NCBI GenBank assembly: GCA_024401645.1
Contig: JAKSKR010000005.1
Location: 43,809 to 107,808 of the forward strand
Direction: 5' to 3'
Length of the DNA stretch: 64,000 nucleotides
Source of the DNA: Paludibacteraceae bacterium
GTDB taxonomy: Bacteria > Bacteroidota > Bacteroidia > Bacteroidales > Paludibacteraceae
The notes under the pieces were generated by a model, which searched no databases, was not told where the DNA came from, and saw only the letters and a program-made list of their open reading frames with translations. The position numbers and the translations under genes are program-made. This document shows positions 35,922-45,016 of this stretch, one piece after another (within the stretch, counting starts at the first letter, position 1; the number at the start of each line of letters is the position of its first letter).

Positions 35922-35929
35922 TATATTTG
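35922..35929 (+). promoter_or_regulatory. Proximal -7 box (P2) for mnmA
   Basis: TATATTTG, 12 nt before the ATG at 35941. If used, the leader is only a few nt long, and the second ATG at 35953 becomes a likely start. Confidence 0.4.
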
Positions 35930-35940
35930 CATTCGTATAG

Positions 35941-37029
35941 ATGAAGGAATCCATGGATAATAAGAAAATTGCATTACTCCTTTCGGGAGGCGTCGACAGC
36001 AGTGTTGCCCTCTACCGCCTAAAGGAACAAGGCTATACGCCCGACTGCTTCTACATTAAGATTGGGCCAGAAGAAGACACCGAATGGAACTGCACCTCGG
36101 AAGAAGACCTAGAAATGGCCACCGCCGTTTGCCGACGTTTTGGATGCAAACTCGAAGTGGTTGACCTTCACCACGAATATTGGGACAAGGTGGTTGCCTA
36201 TACCATGGATAAAGTTAAGGCGGGACTGACACCGAACCCCGACGTTATGTGCAACAAGCTCATAAAATTCGGTTGTTTCGAAGAGAAGGCTGGTCATACC
36301 TACGACCTTATCGCCACCGGCCACTACGCCACCACTGCGGTTGTTGACGGCAAGAAGTGGCTTGCTACGAGTCCCGACCCGGTAAAAGACCAAACCGACT
36401 TCCTAGCACAGCTAGATACTTTCCAACTGAAGAAAGCCATCTTCCCTATTGGCGACCTCTACAAGCACGAGGTGCGCGAAATTGCCGAACGCGAACACCT
36501 TGTCACCGCTAAACGCAAGGACAGCCAAGGCATCTGTTTCCTAGGCAAGATTAACTACAACGACTATGTTCGCCGCTTCCTTGGCGAAAGGGAAGGTTAT
36601 GTGGTCAATGCCGACACCAACAAGAAGATGGGCAAGCACAAGGGCTACTGGTTCTACACCATTGGTCAACGCCACGGACTCGGTTTTGGCGGTGGTCCAT
36701 GGTACGTTGTTAAGAAGGACATTAAGTACAACATTGTCTACATTTCGAACAAGATAGACCTCATGAACTACGAAAGCGACGAGCTCTGCTTGCGCAACGT
36801 TCACTTCATCACCGAAGACCCTTGGGGCGACATTCCGGCAGAAGGCATACGCATCTGCTTTAAGATTCGCCACTCACCAGAATACCTGACCGGCATCATC
36901 ACCAAGAAAGAGGACGTGTACCACATTAAGGCCGACGCTCCTATTCAAGGCATTGCACCAGGCCAGTTCGGTGTCCTTTACGATGCCGACCACCGTTTAT
37001 GTTACGGTAGCGGAGAAATAACCCTTTAA
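35941..37029 (+). CDS. mnmA: tRNA-specific 2-thiouridylase
   Basis: 362 residues (358 if the ATG at 35953 is used). The PP-loop SGGVDSSVALYRL (about 14-26) binds ATP. CNKLIKFG holds one catalytic Cys and DSQGICFLGKI the other, with ATGHYA between. The C-terminal beta part (YTIGQRHGLGFGGGPWYVV) binds tRNA. MnmA adds sulfur to U34 of tRNA-Lys, -Glu and -Gln. The normal PP-loop and Cys pair make this the thiouridylase, not a sugar amidotransferase, despite the hisH/hisF genes after it. Confidence 0.95.
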   Translation: MKESMDNKKIALLLSGGVDSSVALYRLKEQGYTPDCFYIKIGPEEDTEWNCTSEEDLEMATAVCRRFGCKLEVVDLHHEYWDKVVAYTMDKVKAGLTPNPDVMCNKLIKFGCFEEKAGHTYDLIATGHYATTAVVDGKKWLATSPDPVKDQTDFLAQLDTFQLKKAIFPIGDLYKHEVREIAEREHLVTAKRKDSQGICFLGKINYNDYVRRFLGEREGYVVNADTNKKMGKHKGYWFYTIGQRHGLGFGGGPWYVVKKDIKYNIVYISNKIDLMNYESDELCLRNVHFITEDPWGDIPAEGIRICFKIRHSPEYLTGIITKKEDVYHIKADAPIQGIAPGQFGVLYDADHRLCYGSGEITL

Positions 37030-37044
37030 ACCACCAAAAAAGCG

Positions 37045-37052
37045 TATCTTTG
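37045..37052 (+). promoter_or_regulatory. -7 box for the hisH operon
   Basis: TATCTTTG, 20 nt upstream of the hisH ATG, in the 42-nt gap after mnmA. Confidence 0.5.
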
Positions 37053-37071
37053 TAAAGAAATTCAATATAAT

Positions 37072-37674
37072 ATGAAAGTAGCCATCATAAAATACAATGC
37101 CGGTAACATCCGCTCGGTCGACAACGCCATGAAGCGTATTGGCGCAGAAGCTGAAATCACTGGCGACCCAGAAATCATCAAGTCGGCCGACAAGGTCATC
37201 TTCCCTGGCGTAGGCGAAGCCGAAACCACCATGAAATACTTGCGCGAGCACAAGCTCGACGAGTTGATTGTAGACCTAAAGCAGCCGGTCCTTGGCATTT
37301 GCATTGGCATGCAGCTCATGTGCAAGAGCAGCACTGAAGCCGACAACGGATTGGTTGAATGTCTTGGCATCTTTAACGAGACCGTACAAAAGTTCGAACC
37401 AAACGCACAAATAAACAAGGTGCCCCACATGGGTTGGAACACCATCACCCCTGCCGAGGGTTGCCCTTTGTTTAAGGGGTTGAAGAACGACCCTTATTTC
37501 TACTATGTACACAGCTACTACGCTACGGTTGGCGCTAACACCATTGCTACCACCAACTACATAAACGACTACAGCGCAGCCTTGCACCGCGACAACTTCT
37601 ATGCCGTTCAGTTCCACCCTGAAAAGAGCGGAAGCGTTGGCGAAACCGTACTAAAAAACTTCCTCGACCTCTAA
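37072..37674 (+). CDS. hisH: Imidazole glycerol phosphate synthase, glutaminase subunit
   Basis: 200 residues. The class I glutaminase triad is complete: Cys in [11 protein letters not shown] and His/Glu in [10 protein letters not shown]. The family start [19 protein letters not shown] is present. HisH releases ammonia from glutamine and channels it to HisF in histidine and AICAR synthesis. hisF follows after 12 nt. hisA, which often sits between them in Bacteroidales, is absent here. Confidence 0.97.
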   Translation: MKVAIIKYNAGNIRSVDNAMKRIGAEAEITGDPEIIKSADKVIFPGVGEAETTMKYLREHKLDELIVDLKQPVLGICIGMQLMCKSSTEADNGLVECLGIFNETVQKFEPNAQINKVPHMGWNTITPAEGCPLFKGLKNDPYFYYVHSYYATVGANTIATTNYINDYSAALHRDNFYAVQFHPEKSGSVGETVLKNFLDL

Positions 37675-37686
37675 AAACAGACACGC

Positions 37687-38448
37687 ATGCTTGCAAAACG
37701 AATCATACCTTGCCTCGATATTAAGAACGGCCAGACCGTAAAAGGCGTAAATTTTGAAAACATCCGCAATGTAGGCGACCCCGTTGAACTTGGTGCAGAA
37801 TATAGCCGCCAAGGTGCCGACGAGTTGGTTTTCCTAGACATTACCGCTTCGCACGAAGGTCGCAAGACCTTTTCGGAACTGGTAACACGCATTGCCCAAA
37901 ACATATCTATTCCGTTCACCGTTGGTGGCGGCATTCACGAGTTGAAAGACGTCGATACCCTTTTGGCCGCTGGTGCCGACAAGGTTTCCATCAACTCGGC
38001 AGCCATTAAGAACCCCGACCTCATTAGCGAAGTGGCTAAACAATTCGGTTCACAGGTTTGCACCGTTGCCATTGACGCAAAGCTCGACGAATCTGGCGAA
38101 TGGACCTGCTACCTAAACGGCGGTCGCATAGCTACAGAACGTAAGCTTTTCGAATGGGCACACGAAGCTCAAGAACGTGGAGCAGGCGAAATTCTCTTCA
38201 CCAGCATGAACCACGACGGCGTTAAGCAAGGTTTCGCCAACGATGCTCTTGCCCGCCTCAGCGAAGACCTTTCCATCCCTGTTATTGCTTCAGGCGGTGC
38301 AGGTGCCATGGAACACTTCAAAGACGTGTTTACCGCAGGTAAGGCCGATGCGGCTCTAGCTGCCAGCATCTTCCACTTCCACGAAATTGCAATTCCCGAT
38401 TTGAAGAACTACTTGGCAAAGGAAAACATTCCTATGCGAATTGTATAA
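37687..38448 (+). CDS. hisF: Imidazole glycerol phosphate synthase, cyclase subunit
   Basis: 253 residues, a TIM barrel with the HisF signatures: [20 protein letters not shown] (catalytic Asp in CLDIK), [29 protein letters not shown] and [14 protein letters not shown] with the second catalytic Asp in TSMNHDG. It joins ammonia from HisH with PRFAR to give IGP and AICAR. The C45 enzyme gene begins about 4 nt later. Confidence 0.97.
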   Translation: MLAKRIIPCLDIKNGQTVKGVNFENIRNVGDPVELGAEYSRQGADELVFLDITASHEGRKTFSELVTRIAQNISIPFTVGGGIHELKDVDTLLAAGADKVSINSAAIKNPDLISEVAKQFGSQVCTVAIDAKLDESGEWTCYLNGGRIATERKLFEWAHEAQERGAGEILFTSMNHDGVKQGFANDALARLSEDLSIPVIASGGAGAMEHFKDVFTAGKADAALAASIFHFHEIAIPDLKNYLAKENIPMRIV

Positions 38449-38452
38449 GCAA

Positions 38453-40195
38453 ATGGTCACATACATTTGTATAGCCATAGTCGGATTCCTTATCATCATT
38501 TTCAGGGGTAAGGCAATCAAATTCATCATCAAACTATTAGGAGGGCTCATTGCCTTCCTTTTGTTATTGGTGGTTGCCTTTGTTGTGTATTACAACGTTG
38601 CGGTCGACATTCGGTTGCCCAAAAATACAGATGTAACCCTTCAGCAAGAGCAGTCGGCTTCAACCGACCAAGACCAGAAGATGCTTGCCAAGAACCAACA
38701 AGCCCTTGGCAAGAACTGGATATACGAAAATAACTACGGCATTTGGGACCTTTATGTGGAAGGCAACGCCTTGGAACGCGGATTGGCCTTCGGCATGCTG
38801 AACAAGGACTTGCTCTATTACCAAGAAAAGGTTTTCATGGACCAAATAGACCAACTGGTGCCTAACCGCAGTTACCAACATCTGCTGAAATATTTCATTA
38901 AGACCTACAACCGCAACCTTACAGACTTTGTTCCCGAAGAAAACCTAGAGGAAATATATGCCATGTCGAAAGCCTGTTCGCACAGTTTCGACTATGTGGG
39001 CGAGCCTTACGACCGTCAGCTCAACTTCCATGCGGCACACGACCTTGGCCACGCCATGCAAGACTACATGCTGGTGGGGTGCACCTCATTTGCCACTTGG
39101 GGAAAGAACAGCGAAAACGGCGACCTGATTATTGGCCGCAACTTCGACTTCTACATGGGCGACGACTTTGCCAAGAACAAGGAAGTGGCTTTCTTTAATC
39201 CGACAACCGGATTCAAGTTCGCCTTTGTTACCTGGCCAGGTATGACTGGCGTTTGCTCGGGCATGAACGAGAAAGGCTTAACCGTTACCATCAATGCGGC
39301 AAAAAGCACCATGCCAACAGGGTCGGCAACCCCAATCTCCATTTTGGCAAGACGCATATTGCAATATGCCAGCAACATAAAAGAGGCAAAAGCCATTGCC
39401 GACAGCACGCATACGTTTGTTTCAGAATCGCTTCTCATCGGTTCGGCTACCGACGGCAAGGCAGCCATCATTGAAAAGAGTGTTGAGCATTGTGCGCTTT
39501 ACAATGCACCACAAGGGCAAGACTGGTTGGCTTGTTCCAACCACTACCAAGGCGCCGACTTTGCCAACGACGAAAACAATGTAGAGAACATAAAGACGAG
39601 CGACAGTCCCGCACGCCTAAAACGTGCAAGCGACCTTGTTTGCCAACTCTCGCCACTAACCCCAGCCAAGGCAGTCACCATTTTGCGCGACAAGCTAGGT
39701 ACCGACAGCACCAACATTGGCTACGGCAACGAAATGGCACTTAACCAACTGCAAGCCCACCACTCGGTCGTCTTCAACCCCACCAAGTTGCAGATGTGGG
39801 TGTCAACAAGTCCTTGGCAAGAGGGAGCCTTCGTTTGCTACGACCTTGGAAAGCTGTTTGCCGAGCCGGCTACACACTGCGGGAAGGCTATGGTAGAAGA
39901 ACTTACCATTGCCGCCGACACCAGCTTCACCAATAGCCAAGACTTCAAGGGTTACCTCCGCTTCCGCGAGCTTTCTGCAAAATTCCGTAAGGAGAAAGCG
40001 CTTACACCGGAAGAAATTGAAGAAATCATAGCCTCTAACCCTAAAAATTTCAAGGCCTACGAAATTGCAGGCGACGCTTCGGCCGACGTTCAGCAGCGCC
40101 TAAACTACTGGAAGCAAGCGCTTGAATGCCGCATCCCGAAACAGGGGGAAAAGGAAAAAATAGAATACAAGATTACGAAATTAGAAATAAGATAA
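38453..40195 (+). CDS. Membrane-anchored C45/penicillin-acyltransferase-like Ntn hydrolase
   Basis: 580 residues from the ATG at 38453 (a TTG four codons earlier overlaps hisF). Two membrane helices (about 1-14 and 26-48), joined by a basic loop, should place the rest in the periplasm. The catalytic part (about 95-480) shows the AAT/C45 pattern: YVEGNALERGLAFG, then the autoproteolytic nucleophile in VGCTSFATW (Cys about 210) and IIGRNFDFY, with MNEKGLTVTINAAKS later. A helical tail (about 500-580) follows. The family cleaves or forms amide bonds of acylated amines. It precedes a CoA ligase by 3 nt, so the pair is co-transcribed; the substrate is unknown. Confidence 0.82.
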   Translation: MVTYICIAIVGFLIIIFRGKAIKFIIKLLGGLIAFLLLLVVAFVVYYNVAVDIRLPKNTDVTLQQEQSASTDQDQKMLAKNQQALGKNWIYENNYGIWDLYVEGNALERGLAFGMLNKDLLYYQEKVFMDQIDQLVPNRSYQHLLKYFIKTYNRNLTDFVPEENLEEIYAMSKACSHSFDYVGEPYDRQLNFHAAHDLGHAMQDYMLVGCTSFATWGKNSENGDLIIGRNFDFYMGDDFAKNKEVAFFNPTTGFKFAFVTWPGMTGVCSGMNEKGLTVTINAAKSTMPTGSATPISILARRILQYASNIKEAKAIADSTHTFVSESLLIGSATDGKAAIIEKSVEHCALYNAPQGQDWLACSNHYQGADFANDENNVENIKTSDSPARLKRASDLVCQLSPLTPAKAVTILRDKLGTDSTNIGYGNEMALNQLQAHHSVVFNPTKLQMWVSTSPWQEGAFVCYDLGKLFAEPATHCGKAMVEELTIAADTSFTNSQDFKGYLRFRELSAKFRKEKALTPEEIEEIIASNPKNFKAYEIAGDASADVQQRLNYWKQALECRIPKQGEKEKIEYKITKLEIR

Positions 40196-40198
40196 ACC

Positions 40199-41509
40199 AT
40201 GTTCGAGCAAAACCCAGAAATTCAGTTCAAGTCGAAGGAAGAAATTGCAGCCTTTCAAGACGAGCGCTTGAAACAAGCCATTGAATATGTAGGAAAGTAT
40301 TCTCCTTTCTACAAGAAAATGTTTGCCGACAACCACATAAATGTTTCCGACATTAAGACTGTTGCCGACTTGCAGAAACTGCCAGTCACTACAAAGAAGG
40401 ACCTACAAGAGCACAACAAGGAGTTCTTCTGTGTACCAATGGAAGAAATTACCGACATCGTAACCACCAGCGGCACTATGGGCGACCCCGTTATTGTGGG
40501 TTTGACCAAGAACGACCTCGACCGCCTGGCCTATAACGAATACCTCACCTTCAGTGCAGCACAGCTTACCAAAAGCGACATCATTCAGGAAATGACCACT
40601 ATTGACCGCCGATTCATGGCTGGTTTGGCCTACTTCTTGGGTGCAGTTAAGTTGGGGGCAGGTGTTGTGCGTGTTGGAAACGGCATACCCGAATTGCAAT
40701 GGGACACCATTAACCGCATTCACCCAACCGTATGCATGGTGGTGCCTTCGTTCTTAATGAAACTTATTGACTATGCCGAAGCACATGGCATTGACTACCA
40801 CAACTGCTCGTTGAAGAAGGCCGTTTGCATTGGCGAGTCGCTTCGCAACCCCGACTTCTCGTTCACCGTGCTTAGCCAGAAGATTCACGACCGTTGGCCA
40901 GAGCTTCAGCTGTTCACCACCTACGCATCTACCGAAATGCAGACCGGTTTCTCGGAATGCCAATGCGGTTGCGGCGGTCACCACCAACCCGAGCTCATCG
41001 TGGTGGAGTTCCTCGACGAAAACAACCAGCCTGTTGCCGACGACCAACCGGGCGAGGTTACCATCACCACCCTTGGCATTGAAGGCTTCCCGTTGGTTCG
41101 TTTCAAGACGGGCGACGTTTGCTACCACCACACCGAGCCTTGCAAATGTGGCCGTAACACTATGCGCTTAAGTTCCATTTTGGGCAGAAAAGGTCAGATG
41201 ATAAAGTTCAAGGGTACCACCCTATTCCCAAGCTCAATGTCTGACGTGCTCGACGACATTCAAGGTCTTGCCGGCTACATCATTGAAGTTTCTACCAACG
41301 AACTTGGCACCGACGACGTTGCCATTTACGTTGGCACAACCAATGCCACCGACCAGTTCGAGAAATTCCTCAAAGACCAGTTTAGGGCAAAGGTCAGGGT
41401 AGCACCACGCATCATCTTCAAGACGCCAGCCGAAATGCAAGCCATGCAGTTCCCACAAATGAGCCGCAAGCCAATCAAGTTCATCGACAAAAGAACAAAG
41501 ACCGTATAA
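40199..41509 (+). CDS. Phenylacetate-CoA ligase-like adenylate-forming enzyme
   Basis: 436 residues, the length of PaaK-type ligases. The nucleotide-binding TTSGTMGDPVIVGLT (about 83-97), the FTTYASTEMQTGFSE strand and the Cys-rich CQCGCGGHHQPELI with a second CKCG pair (metal-binding-like) are typical of the bacterial PaaK group. The C-terminal GRKGQMIKFKGTTLFPSSM region is the mobile domain. It activates an aryl or acyl acid as AMP then CoA ester in the cytoplasm. It shares an operon with the C45 enzyme and ends at a terminator. Confidence 0.88.
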   Translation: MFEQNPEIQFKSKEEIAAFQDERLKQAIEYVGKYSPFYKKMFADNHINVSDIKTVADLQKLPVTTKKDLQEHNKEFFCVPMEEITDIVTTSGTMGDPVIVGLTKNDLDRLAYNEYLTFSAAQLTKSDIIQEMTTIDRRFMAGLAYFLGAVKLGAGVVRVGNGIPELQWDTINRIHPTVCMVVPSFLMKLIDYAEAHGIDYHNCSLKKAVCIGESLRNPDFSFTVLSQKIHDRWPELQLFTTYASTEMQTGFSECQCGCGGHHQPELIVVEFLDENNQPVADDQPGEVTITTLGIEGFPLVRFKTGDVCYHHTEPCKCGRNTMRLSSILGRKGQMIKFKGTTLFPSSMSDVLDDIQGLAGYIIEVSTNELGTDDVAIYVGTTNATDQFEKFLKDQFRAKVRVAPRIIFKTPAEMQAMQFPQMSRKPIKFIDKRTKTV

Positions 41510-41514
41510 AATAA

Positions 41515-41548
41515 GAAGGCGGAGCTCAACACTCCGCCTTTCTATTTT
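41515..41548 (+). terminator. Terminator of the hisH-hisF-C45-ligase operon
   Basis: GGCGGAG / CTCCGCC with a 7-nt loop, followed by TTTCTATTTTTT. Confidence 0.85.
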
Positions 41549-41570
41549 TTCACCTTTTCAATATTCTACT

Positions 41571-41578
41571 TATCTTTG
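41571..41578 (+). promoter_or_regulatory. -7 box for the C10 protease operon
   Basis: TATCTTTG, 27 nt upstream of the ATG at 41605. Confidence 0.5.
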
Positions 41579-41604
41579 AGAAATAGAAACAAAAAACTCC
41601 AGTT

Positions 41605-43002
41605 ATGAGGCGAAAAATCTTCACCACCTTCATCTGCTTGGCTTCCAGCCTATGGGCATCGGCAGCACCTGTCGGCCCATCTACGGCTAAAGATGCTGCA
41701 ACCAAGTTCCTTAACAAGCACAGGGTTAGCGCAACTAGCCTTCAGTCTGTACAGCTACCCGACTCTTTGGGTTTCTATGCCTTTAACGTTGGAGGTGAAA
41801 ACGGATTCGTCCTCATAGCAAGCGACAACAGCGTAAGCCCCATCATCGGCTATTCTACCACCGGACACTTCGAGTGGGAAGAACTACCCTTTAACGCCAA
41901 AAACTGGATGCAAGGCTACAGAAAGGGGGCAATAACCGAAGACGCAGAAAGCACAGCCACGAATGCGTGGAACAACCTGTTGGAAGGTAAAAGCACCAAT
42001 CAACCAAAAGCATTTGCACCTGCGGTCGAGCCCTTATGCAAGGCAAACTGGTACCAGCTAGACTACTACAATGCCAAATGCCCTACGGCAAAAGGCAAGG
42101 ATCAAGCCGTAACCGGTTGCGTGGCAACGGCTATGGGCATCATTATGAAGTATTGGAACTACCCAGCCTGCGGTAAAGGCAGCATTAGCTATACCGACAG
42201 CAACTATGGCCCTATTGATGCCGATTTCAGCCAGTCTTACTACGATTGGGACAACATGCCAGAAACCCTAGACGAGAACAGCACCCCTGCCGAAGTTGAC
42301 GCGGTTGCAACCCTATTGGCTGACTGTGCGTTCTCCATCCATTCGGAATTTGGCGACACGAAGGAAGGTACCGCAGCCACCCTCATCTGCGCTGAACCTA
42401 ACGATCAAGAAACAGCGGAATATGCCCTTAAAACCTTTTTTGGTTACGATGGCAGCAAGATTAAAAGCATGGTTAGGAACAACTTCTTCGACAACACCTG
42501 GAAGCTATACCTAAAAAATGAACTGAACGAGGGTAGACCTATTATTTACGACGGCGCTTCCACAGGCGACGGCTTGGGCGGACACTGCTTTGTGTGCGAT
42601 GGTTACGATGCCGACGGCCTCTTCCACTTCAACTGGGGTTGGAACGGTTCGGCAAACGGCTATTTCTCAATCGATGCCATGACACCCGTACCCGGTTTCG
42701 ACTTCAACCATAGCCAAGAGGCACTTATTGGCATTACCCCACCGCCTAGCTATTTCTCGGTTGAGAACACATTTGCCGATGGCTTGCAAGTGTACCCCAA
42801 CCCTGCAACCGACGTCCTTCACATAAAGCTACCTGAAGGTGCCGAGAAATGCACCTACACCCTGACCAACAGTTGCGGACAAAAGGTTAGGAACGCGGAA
42901 GCCGCAGAAATCCTGTCAATTGCTGGTCTTACTCCTGGCATCTACATGCTTCAGGTTATGACCTGCAACAAGACCTACAAGAGGCAGATAATCATAAAAT
43001 AA
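41605..43002 (+). CDS. Secreted C10 (streptopain-like) cysteine protease with T9SS sorting domain
   Basis: 465 residues. Signal peptide about 1-20, then a pro-domain (about 25-135) with GENGFVLIASDNSVSPIIGY. The catalytic domain has Cys172 in AVTGCVATAMGIIMKYW and His327 in GLGGHCFVCDGYD, followed by FHFNWGWNGSANGYFSID. This is the SpeB/interpain A family found in Prevotella. The C-terminus (about 390-465, VYPNPATDVLHIKL) is a type IX sorting domain. It would digest host or dietary proteins at the cell surface after pro-peptide removal. The acyltransferase gene follows after 9 nt. Confidence 0.93.
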   Translation: MRRKIFTTFICLASSLWASAAPVGPSTAKDAATKFLNKHRVSATSLQSVQLPDSLGFYAFNVGGENGFVLIASDNSVSPIIGYSTTGHFEWEELPFNAKNWMQGYRKGAITEDAESTATNAWNNLLEGKSTNQPKAFAPAVEPLCKANWYQLDYYNAKCPTAKGKDQAVTGCVATAMGIIMKYWNYPACGKGSISYTDSNYGPIDADFSQSYYDWDNMPETLDENSTPAEVDAVATLLADCAFSIHSEFGDTKEGTAATLICAEPNDQETAEYALKTFFGYDGSKIKSMVRNNFFDNTWKLYLKNELNEGRPIIYDGASTGDGLGGHCFVCDGYDADGLFHFNWGWNGSANGYFSIDAMTPVPGFDFNHSQEALIGITPPPSYFSVENTFADGLQVYPNPATDVLHIKLPEGAEKCTYTLTNSCGQKVRNAEAAEILSIAGLTPGIYMLQVMTCNKTYKRQIIIK

Positions 43003-43011
43003 GGGAACGCC

Positions 43012-44007
43012 ATGCCAGAAAAGAAAGAAAGGATATTTTGGATTGACCTCTACCGCATACTGGTTATTCTACTGGTAACCATTAACCATGTACCACCCAG
43101 AATGGCTGATGTTTTCCACGATTGGAACCACTATTTGGTCATTACCCCTTCGTTTTTCCTTTCGGGCTATTGCTTCAACAGCGGTGCCACAAAAACTTTC
43201 TGGAACTACTTTAAGAAGAAATGTAAGACGTTACTGCGCCCTACACTTGTATTCTTCTTTTTCTTCTACCTACTGTGGTTGCTTGGCGGCAAGATGCTTG
43301 CACACGACGAGCAGGTAGAATGGTACAAACCGCTGATGGAAATGGCCATAGGCCGTCCGTTTACCATTACAGCGCCCATGTGGTACGTCATTGCCCTCGT
43401 TGTAATGCAACCCATCTATTTCCTCTTAACGAAGTTCATTCCCGAGAAGTACATTCTGCCCATCAGCCTAGTTGTCGGTTGCGTGTCTTCCATCTTACCA
43501 GTTCCAAAGTTTTGGCAGATAGACCAAGTGTTGCTCTTCATGCCGGTATATGCGTTAGGGGCTAGGTTCCGTAAAGACGAAACAATACAGCAAATACCAT
43601 TCGTGGTGTTACTGTTGGGTTGTGCCATTGGCATAGCTACCTTCTGCTATTGCGAATACGACTCCACCCCATACCTGTTGGCACTTTGCCCATTCATCAT
43701 GGTTTTCACCTTCACATTTGCCAAGGTGCTTATGTGCATTACGCAGTGGTACGACCATACCCTGCCCCACTACAAATGGATGAACCTAGTTGGCGGCAAC
43801 ACCATCATTTTGCTAGCAGCACAGAACTACGTGATTGGCGTTCTTAAAATAACCCTCGACCACGTGCTACACACACAAGGTTTCCTCGAGAACAACGCCA
43901 TTCTGAAGGTGCCTGTTGGCATTTTGGTCATCATCCTCCTCTATCCGCTAGTCCACTTCATAGTGAACCACATACCGTGGATTCTAGGTAAAGAAAAAAA
44001 GCAGTAA
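43012..44007 (+). CDS. Membrane acyltransferase (Acyltransferase_3 family)
   Basis: 331 residues with about ten hydrophobic helices. The start FWIDLYRILVILLVTINHV carries the family's D-x-x-R near the first helix and its helix-1 His, and SFFLSGYCFNSG is the next conserved loop. This OafA/NodX-like family moves acyl groups (often acetyl) onto surface sugars at the inner membrane. Its neighbours, a secreted protease and an exported repeat protein, fit an envelope role, but the acceptor is unknown. Confidence 0.85.
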   Translation: MPEKKERIFWIDLYRILVILLVTINHVPPRMADVFHDWNHYLVITPSFFLSGYCFNSGATKTFWNYFKKKCKTLLRPTLVFFFFFYLLWLLGGKMLAHDEQVEWYKPLMEMAIGRPFTITAPMWYVIALVVMQPIYFLLTKFIPEKYILPISLVVGCVSSILPVPKFWQIDQVLLFMPVYALGARFRKDETIQQIPFVVLLLGCAIGIATFCYCEYDSTPYLLALCPFIMVFTFTFAKVLMCITQWYDHTLPHYKWMNLVGGNTIILLAAQNYVIGVLKITLDHVLHTQGFLENNAILKVPVGILVIILLYPLVHFIVNHIPWILGKEKKQ

Positions 44008-44010
44008 CTC

Positions 44011-44997
44011 ATGACAAGAACAACCGCACTACTTACAGCATTAGTCCTAAACATCCTCGGCACGCCAGTCAGCCTTTCAAAAGAGCTGACCAGTGTTGAG
44101 AAACTCGGTTTGGCGGGTAACGTCAAGAGCTATACCATCTACAATGCGAAGGAAACAGACGAAGGATTGGTCAACGACTTCAAGACCGAAGAATACCATT
44201 TCGACAAAAATGGGAACATGACCTTGCACGTCGTCTACACGCCACACGGGCACATCATCAAGCGCGAAGAATCGGACATAGACAAGAAGGGTAAAATCAC
44301 TAACGAGAAGACGCTAGACAAAAACGGTAACGCCTCACAGAAAAAGGAGAATGTCTACGACAAGAAAGGCCTTCTTATTAAAACCATCACAACCGACAGA
44401 AGTGGACAGACTGTAGCTGTCGATTCCATCATCTACGACAAGAAAAAGCGAAAAACAGGCAAAACGCGTTGGCAAACAAATCCGCCTGCAAAAATGACCT
44501 ACACCTACAACAGGCAAGGCGACATAACAGAAAGAATCATAGAAAACGACAAGAATCGGCTAGCTGAATCTTACGTCTACAACAAGCAAGGCGACATTGC
44601 GGAATGGACAAAATACGAGACTAAAAAAATAACGCCCGACTCCTGCAAGACCGACACCACCCTAACACGCTGGTTTTACGACGTGCAGCACCACCTGAAA
44701 TGGAAGGAGGTTAGCGTTGGCGGCTTTGTTAGGGAACTCTACCACTACACTTGCGACATTAAGGGTAACAAGACGAACATTTACCACTATGTTCTCGACG
44801 ATACAACCACAATGCGTTACCCAATAAAGGCCATCGAATGTCAAATAAGCCAAGTTAATTGGGGCGATTTAGACAAACTATATAGAGACAAACAGAAGTT
44901 CACCTACGACCAAAACGGCAACAAAACCAGCGAAAGCTCTTTCAATTACAAGACAAAAACCGGTAGTTCCATCATCTACGAAATCACTTACTACTGA
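44011..44997 (+). CDS. Exported YD-like repeat protein
   Basis: 328 residues. Signal peptide about 1-21. The rest is a series of short beta repeats with the core (Y/F)-D-x-(N/K)-(G)-(N/D), such as HFDKNGNM, VYDKKGLL, TYNRQGDI, VYNKQGDI and TYDQNGNKTS. This resembles YD/RHS or MORN-like repeats used in bacterial surface proteins and toxin shells, but is far too short for an RHS toxin. It starts 3 nt after the acyltransferase gene. No enzyme motif is visible. Probably periplasmic or cell-surface. Confidence 0.7.
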   Translation: MTRTTALLTALVLNILGTPVSLSKELTSVEKLGLAGNVKSYTIYNAKETDEGLVNDFKTEEYHFDKNGNMTLHVVYTPHGHIIKREESDIDKKGKITNEKTLDKNGNASQKKENVYDKKGLLIKTITTDRSGQTVAVDSIIYDKKKRKTGKTRWQTNPPAKMTYTYNRQGDITERIIENDKNRLAESYVYNKQGDIAEWTKYETKKITPDSCKTDTTLTRWFYDVQHHLKWKEVSVGGFVRELYHYTCDIKGNKTNIYHYVLDDTTTMRYPIKAIECQISQVNWGDLDKLYRDKQKFTYDQNGNKTSESSFNYKTKTGSSIIYEITYY

Positions 44998-45016
44998 ATG
45001 CCGTACAACGAACCGT

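Noticed and set aside
35941..38448. mnmA-hisH-hisF as a legionaminate-type sugar amidotransferase set.
   Set aside because: The first protein has the full MnmA thiouridylase Cys pair and PP-loop, and HisH/HisF look like the histidine enzymes.
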